From NCBI GenBank assembly GCA_031267375.1, contig JAIRZE010000096.1:1-33691 (forward strand): a stretch of DNA of 33,691 nucleotides, written 5' to 3'. The number at the start of each line of letters is the position of its first letter. The first letter of the stretch is position 1. This stretch comes from Rickettsiales bacterium (GTDB lineage Bacteria; Pseudomonadota; Alphaproteobacteria; Rs-D84). The notes below the pieces were generated by a model that had not been told where the DNA came from, made no database searches, and saw only the letters and a program-made list of their open reading frames with translations. The translations under genes and the position numbers were made by a program. Shown in pieces: positions 30,326 to 33,691 of the stretch.

Positions 30326-30887
30326 TGCGGATGATTGCCTTTCGTATAAAATCAATACGAATGTTAAAATAATTGTTCCTGAATTTTCCGTCCAAACTGT
30401 GCAGCCGGCGCAGCCTATGGACTTGCTTCACGGAAATGTTATTTCCACCCTTTCGGAAAACTATGAATTGGGCGCAGAGTCTGCGGAAGTGCCGGGGGGC
30501 TTTTGCGTTTATTTGAAGTCTGTTTCGGGCACAATCGGATATTCTGACTTTCTGGTTCAGATTGATTCGCGGCACCGGCCGGGCTCTTGCGGCTATGATA
30601 TGACGCGCGCTCACGAGCAAGAGCATATAGACGCGCATTTGTCTGTAATAAAAGATTACCAGGATAAAATTGCGGCGGCGATAGGCGCGGCGGCGGATTC
30701 CGTTATGCCTGTGTTTGTCCGGACCGCGGCGGATCAGGACGCGGCGCTGGACGAATTGAACAAGAAAATACAAACGCACCCGGATGTGGTTTTGCTGAAA
30801 CAAAAGATAGCGGCGGAAGAAGAGATTCGCAACAAACGCATAGACCAGAACGATCCGGGAAAAAGAATTTCAGAATGCACACGATAA
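30258..30887 (+). CDS. Secreted HExxH protein, putative metallopeptidase
   Basis: The 209-residue product has an N-terminal signal peptide (MNNFFVKIFIAIHCSLFIVHCSFA, cleavage likely before Asp25) and so acts outside the cytoplasm. HEQEH at 119-123 fits the zinc-peptidase consensus HExxH, in the context MTRAHEQEHIDAHL; I recall similar motifs in DUF922-type predicted proteases but cannot confirm the family. Cysteines at 27, 83 and 111 could form disulfides. The C-terminal third is helical and charged. The gene follows virB4 closely and may share its transcript, so a role in wall remodelling for the secretion apparatus is possible but unproven. Residues 12-23, the hydrophobic core, are encoded by a repeat array. 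Confidence 0.75.
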   Translation: MNNFFVKIFIAIHCSLFIVHCSFADDCLSYKINTNVKIIVPEFSVQTVQPAQPMDLLHGNVISTLSENYELGAESAEVPGGFCVYLKSVSGTIGYSDFLVQIDSRHRPGSCGYDMTRAHEQEHIDAHLSVIKDYQDKIAAAIGAAADSVMPVFVRTAADQDAALDELNKKIQTHPDVVLLKQKIAAEEEIRNKRIDQNDPGKRISECTR

Positions 30888-30890
30888 AAA

Positions 30891-30996
30891 AGTGGTTAGT
30901 GGTCAGGGGTCAGTGGTTAGCAAACAAAGAAGATAAAAATATTTGTCCAATATATTGGACACTTCATTAACCACTAAACACTCACCACTGAGCACT
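30891..30996. repeat. AGTGGTT fold-back 1 between convergent genes
   Basis: Left arm (30891-30920) and inverted, more degenerate right arm (30966-30996). The core holds a perfect 18-bp palindrome. Confidence 0.85.
30944..30961. repeat. Perfect 18-bp palindrome
   Basis: TGTCCAATATATTGGACA, at the centre of the preceding fold-back element. Confidence 0.85.
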
Positions 30997-31002
30997 TGGA
31001 AA

Positions 31003-31090
31003 TAATGGTTAGTTGTGTCGCTTATGAAAACCAATTTTAATTAATTGTGAAAATAATTATCACGCAAACACACTGCTAACCCCTAACCGC
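31003..31090. repeat. AGTGGTT fold-back 2, related to 18973-19100
   Basis: Short degenerate arms (31003-31013 and 31072-31090). The core (31012-31074), reversed, aligns closely with 19010-19066: both contain TGATAATTATTTTC and TTTTCATAAGCGACA. Confidence 0.8.
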
Positions 31091-31092
31091 TT

Positions 31093-32403
31093 TTACTTCC
31101 CCAAGCACAATTGTCCGAATACCGCATCAGCTATTTCAGAGGCTTCAATAACGCCCAGTATCTGGCCTATTTCATCGCTTGCGATTCTTATATGCTCTGC
31201 AAACAAATCCATATTCGCTGATTGTTTGCCGGCCATTTCCAATTCTTCCGCGGCTGCAATCAAATGCGCCCGCGCCCGCTGATTTACATTTATATCCGAT
31301 TCGGCGCCGTCCAGCGCGTTATGTATTTTTTGTTTTATCAATTCCAGCAATTCCGGAATGCCAGCGCCGGTAAGGGCCGATACAGAAAGGACAAAAGGAC
31401 AGATGGACAAATGGGCAGAAGTGTCGGATAAGTCAGATTTATTATAAACAATTATCTCGTTATTATTTGTATTGTCCTTTTGTCCTTTTGTCCTTTTGTC
31501 CATTACTTTTATCACTAAATCTGCGTTTTTAATTTCAGCGTTGGTTTTTTCTATGCCGATTTTTTCTATGACATCGTCCGTTTCGCGCAAGCCCGCGGTA
31601 TCCGTCAGCCGGACCAAATACCCGTCAATATCCAATTCCGCGCTTATCGCGTCGCGCGTAGTGCCAGGAATATCTGAAACTATGGCCCGCGATTCCCCAA
31701 CCAGCCGATTGAACAAAGACGATTTTCCGGCGTTTGTTTCCCCGGCCAAGACTATATTAAATCCGCTGCGGACCGCGCGCGCCGCCGCATACCTGGAAAT
31801 GGCTCCGCTGATTTCTGTGTGCAGAGCGCTTGCGCGTGCCAATAATTTATCCTTTATATTTTCCGGCAATTCATCCTTTGGATAATCCAGAATCGCGGCG
31901 GCGTATGCTGCGATCTCTATCATCTGCGCGCGCCAGTTTTCATAAGCCGCGCTGTCTGATCCCGTCATAGATTTCAGCGCCGCGGCGCGCTGTTTGTCCG
32001 TGCGCGCGGATAATAATCCGGCCAGTCCGTCCGCCGCCACCAGATCCATTTTGTTATTTTGAAAAGCGCGGCGCGTGAACTCTCCCGGCTCTGCCAGGCG
32101 AAATCCCTGGCCGCGCAGGAATTCATAAACTTTTTCTATAACAGCATAGCTGCCGTGGGTATGCAGTTCGATCACATCTTCGCCGGTAAAGGAACTCGGC
32201 GCCTGGAAATAAATCGCAATGCATTGATCAATAGGTCCGCCCCCATTATCGCGCAGATTTATCAAATAAGCGCGTCGCGGAATTATGTCGCCGCTTTGAA
32301 TTATCTTTGAAAAAAATTCGCGCAAGCCAGTCCCGCTGATGCGAATCACTGCAACGCCGGCTTTGCCGTGGCCCGAAGATAATGCGAATATAGTATCTGT
32401 CAT
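31093..32403 (-). CDS. mnmE: tRNA modification GTPase MnmE (TrmE)
   Basis: Partner of MnmG in wobble-uridine modification. The 436 residues have the N-terminal folate-binding domain (DTIFALSSGHGKAGVAVIRISG), a helical domain, and the inserted G domain: P-loop GETNAGKSS (221-229), PGTTRD switch, DTAG (268-271), NKSD (321-324). The C-terminus is CLGK, matching the catalytic C(I/L/V)GK motif. Inverted GGACAAAT arrays flank the NKSD strand, encoding MDKRTKGQKDNTN before and HLSICPFVLS after; they replace loops next to the base-specificity motif without breaking it. The start abuts the ruvA stop, so ruvA-mnmE form an operon. Confidence 0.96.
   Translation of the reverse strand: MTDTIFALSSGHGKAGVAVIRISGTGLREFFSKIIQSGDIIPRRAYLINLRDNGGGPIDQCIAIYFQAPSSFTGEDVIELHTHGSYAVIEKVYEFLRGQGFRLAEPGEFTRRAFQNNKMDLVAADGLAGLLSARTDKQRAAALKSMTGSDSAAYENWRAQMIEIAAYAAAILDYPKDELPENIKDKLLARASALHTEISGAISRYAAARAVRSGFNIVLAGETNAGKSSLFNRLVGESRAIVSDIPGTTRDAISAELDIDGYLVRLTDTAGLRETDDVIEKIGIEKTNAEIKNADLVIKVMDKRTKGQKDNTNNNEIIVYNKSDLSDTSAHLSICPFVLSVSALTGAGIPELLELIKQKIHNALDGAESDINVNQRARAHLIAAAEELEMAGKQSANMDLFAEHIRIASDEIGQILGVIEASEIADAVFGQLCLGK
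31386..31420. repeat. GGACAAAT array in mnmE, left arm
   Basis: Four 8-bp units, read on the minus strand as SAHLSICPFVLS. Inverted partner at 31470-31504. Confidence 0.85.
31470..31504. repeat. GGACAAAT array in mnmE, right arm
   Basis: Units GTCCTTTT x3 plus GTCC, read on the minus strand as VMDKRTKGQKDN. The 50-bp core between the arms encodes the essential NKSD motif. Confidence 0.9.
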
Positions 32404-33003
32404 TTATTTATTCGTTATTTCTTTCAATGCCAGCGGCACCAGTTTTTCAATTGAATATCCCGCGTATTCGCGAATCAGTTTCTGCACAGTTTCCAGCACA
32501 TCGCCGCGCCGGTATCCCAAAGATTCCAGCGCCGACATCAGATCGTTATATAAAGATGATGAATTGTCAGAAGGGCTGGTGTCCATTTGTCCTTTTGTCC
32601 ATTTGCCCATAATGACTTTCCCTTTTAATTCCAGACAGATTTTCTCGGCCACCTTTTTTCCAACCCCTGGCGCCGCGGTTAATGTTTTTGAATCATTCGT
32701 GGCCAATGCCGTCAGCAGAGCGTCTTCGTTAAATGCGCCCAGTATCGCCATTGCAACCTTTGGCCCCACGCCGGACACGCTGGTCAATTTATTGAATAAA
32801 TCCTGCTGGGCCGCGCTTGCGAATCCGAACAGGCGAATGGAATCTTCGCGAACGATTGTTTCTATCCATAATGTAGCCTGCTGTTCGTGGCCGGTGGCCC
32901 GCAGATTTGCCGGCACGAAAACTTTATATCCGACGCCGCCGCACATAAGGATTATGTAATCTTCGCCTGTGTAATCAAGAAATCCTTGCAATTTGCCTAT
33001 CAT
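32404..33003 (-). CDS. ruvA: Holliday junction helicase subunit RuvA
   Basis: RuvA binds four-way junctions and loads RuvB for branch migration. The 199 residues start MIGKLQGFLDYTGEDYIILMCGGVGYKV (OB domain), contain two helix-hairpin-helix motifs (LFNKLTSVSGVGPKVAMAIL and LTAAPGVGKKVAEKICLELKGK), and end in the RuvB-contacting domain III. A GGACAAAT array reads IMGKWTKGQMDTSP in the flexible linker before domain III, a tolerant site. It has a cassette Shine-Dalgarno and one half of the divergent promoter shared with yebC. Confidence 0.96.
   Translation of the reverse strand: MIGKLQGFLDYTGEDYIILMCGGVGYKVFVPANLRATGHEQQATLWIETIVREDSIRLFGFASAAQQDLFNKLTSVSGVGPKVAMAILGAFNEDALLTALATNDSKTLTAAPGVGKKVAEKICLELKGKVIMGKWTKGQMDTSPSDNSSSLYNDLMSALESLGYRRGDVLETVQKLIREYAGYSIEKLVPLALKEITNK
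32581..32611. repeat. GGACAAAT array inside ruvA
   Basis: Units GTCCATTT/GTCCTTTT/GTCCATTT/GCCC, read on the minus strand as MGKWTKGQMDT in the interdomain linker. Confidence 0.85.
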
Positions 33004-33019
33004 AGCTCGCTCCGCTCGC
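33003..33019 (-). promoter_or_regulatory. Array-linked Shine-Dalgarno cassette of ruvA
   Basis: On the minus strand GCGAGCGGAGCGAGCT immediately before the ATG. GGAG is the ribosome-binding core. Confidence 0.65.
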
Positions 33020-33130
33020 AGTGGTCAGTGGTTAGTAGTCAGTATAAAGTAAAATATAGTATAATCAAATAAATTGATTTTATATATTTTTTTACTATAC
33101 TGGCCACTAGCAACTAACCACTGACCACTG
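33019..33130. repeat. AGTGGTC fold-back with promoter core, ruvA/yebC
   Basis: Left arm (33019-33043) and inverted right arm (33100-33130) of 7-bp units. Unlike a plain spacer, the core is itself an imperfect palindrome carrying two promoters. Confidence 0.9.
33041..33101. promoter_or_regulatory. Symmetrical divergent promoters for ruvA and yebC
   Basis: Plus: TTGATT (33074-33079), 16 bp, TATACT (33096-33101). Minus: TTGATT (33068-33063), 16 bp, TATACT (33046-33041). Both hexamers and the spacing are identical on the two strands, and each -10 touches an array, so both transcripts begin inside the arms. Confidence 0.75.
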
Positions 33131-33151
33131 CGAGCGACGAAGGAGCGAGTG
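33131..33151 (+). promoter_or_regulatory. Array-linked Shine-Dalgarno cassette of yebC
   Basis: GCGAGCGACGAAGGAGCGAG (33130-33149) then TG before the ATG. AGGAG at 33141-33145 is well spaced. It is a variant of the cassette at rodA, ruvA and ychF. Confidence 0.65.
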
Positions 33152-33691
33152 ATGTCCGGACATTCCAAATGGCATAATATTATGCACAAAAAAGGCGCGG
33201 CTGACGCGGCGCGCAGCGGCCTGTTTACAAAACTGGCGCGCGAAATCACTATGGCGGCAAAGCTGGGGGATTCAAATCCCGATAATAATCCGCGTTTGCG
33301 CCTGGCCATATTTATGGCGCGCAAGAATTCTATGCCGAACGATAATATAAAGCGCGCGATTGACAAAGCGTCCGGCAGCACCGCCGAAAACTATGACTCT
33401 GTCCGGTACGAAGGGTATGGTCCTGGCGCGGTGCCGATTATTGTAGAGGCTATGACCGATAATCCGCGCCGCACCGTTCCGGAAGTCCGCACAATATTCG
33501 CCAAAAACGGCGGCAATATGGGCGAAGAGGGCTCTGTCGTGTTTATGTTCACGCGCGCGGGCCTGATTTTCTATCCGCTTTCGTCGGCAAAAAGCGAAGA
33601 TGAAATGACGGAAAAGATTATGGAGGCTGGCGCCGACGATCTGGAAACCACAGAAGATGGTTATATCGTGAAAACAAAGCCCGAAGACTTT
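33152..33691 (+). CDS. yebC: YebC/TACO1-family protein, 3' partial
   Basis: YebC/TACO1 proteins are linked to translation of difficult (proline-rich) sequences and were earlier annotated as transcriptional regulators. The frame starts MSGHSKWHNIMHKKGAADAARSGLFTKLAREI, the family's hallmark, continues with NPRLRLAIFMARKNSMPNDNIKRAIDKASG and YEGYGPGAVPIIVEAMTDN, and is open to the window end after 180 codons of about 245. It lies divergent to ruvA, a neighbourhood (yebC near ruv genes) common in proteobacteria. Confidence 0.96.
   Translation, partial: MSGHSKWHNIMHKKGAADAARSGLFTKLAREITMAAKLGDSNPDNNPRLRLAIFMARKNSMPNDNIKRAIDKASGSTAENYDSVRYEGYGPGAVPIIVEAMTDNPRRTVPEVRTIFAKNGGNMGEEGSVVFMFTRAGLIFYPLSSAKSEDEMTEKIMEAGADDLETTEDGYIVKTKPEDF

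Noticed and set aside
448..33130. Repeats as CRISPR arrays
   Set aside because: Units are 7-14 bp without unique spacers of 30 bp or more, arrays are about 30 bp long, often inside genes, and no cas genes are present.

Overview
The window looks like chromosomal DNA of an uncultured alphaproteobacterium with AT-rich intergenic regions. Support: an alphaproteobacterial-type L36 (ending in a KFKAKQG-like motif), the rpmI-rplT-pheS-pheT order, a type II isoleucyl-tRNA synthetase (HYGH signature), QueH in place of QueG, and a small VirB3-VirB4 unit. A gut- or host-associated lineage is plausible but is inference; nothing here fixes the genus. Both ends are cut: infC lacks its N-terminus and yebC its C-terminus.

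Layout. 1-0.6 kb: infC and tRNA-Val(GAC). 0.8-4.7 kb: metG, queH, fabD, fabG on the plus strand. 4.8-6.6 kb: mnmG on the minus strand. 6.7-7.4 kb: tRNA-Thr(CGT), then an unrecognised minus-strand gene. 7.4-11.3 kb: ileS (preceded by what looks like an isoleucine attenuator) and nth. 11.3-11.7 kb: a structured gene-free stretch. 11.7-15.7 kb: rpmI-rplT-pheS-pheT on the minus strand. 15.8-24.2 kb: mreC-mreD-mrdA-rodA (cell elongation), then topA-dnaG. 24.3-26.4 kb: ychF (minus), a diverged SufD-like gene and rpmJ. 26.5-27.2 kb: a Fic protein. 27.2-27.5 kb: an AT-rich stretch rich in GTTGAAAAC copies. 27.5-30.9 kb: virB3-virB4 and a secreted HExxH protein. 31.1-33.7 kb: ruvA-mnmE (minus), divergent from yebC.

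Almost all genes are housekeeping functions: translation and tRNA modification (infC, metG, ileS, pheST, queH, mnmE, mnmG), fatty-acid synthesis, wall growth and DNA maintenance. What sets the window apart is its repeats. About thirty short arrays built from degenerate units of about 7 bp (8 bp in one family, 13-14 bp in two) fall into roughly eight sequence families. Many occur as head-to-head inverted pairs around a short AT-rich core, giving fold-back elements. They lie between genes and also in frame inside metG, queH, fabD, fabG, mnmG, ileS, nth, mrdA, topA, mnmE and ruvA. Arrays supply stop codons to four genes, the hydrophobic core of a signal peptide, and the 5' leaders between divergent promoters and Shine-Dalgarno cassettes. 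I consider this repeat system the main candidate for something undescribed. It recalls cyanobacterial heptanucleotide STRR sequences and the in-frame palindromic elements of Rickettsia, but its families are different.

A second highlight is regulatory. Upstream of ileS a strong promoter fires directly onto a mini-ORF encoding MNNKSIIIIE, followed by mutually exclusive antiterminator and terminator hairpins. metG has a weaker analogue, MKINSMML.
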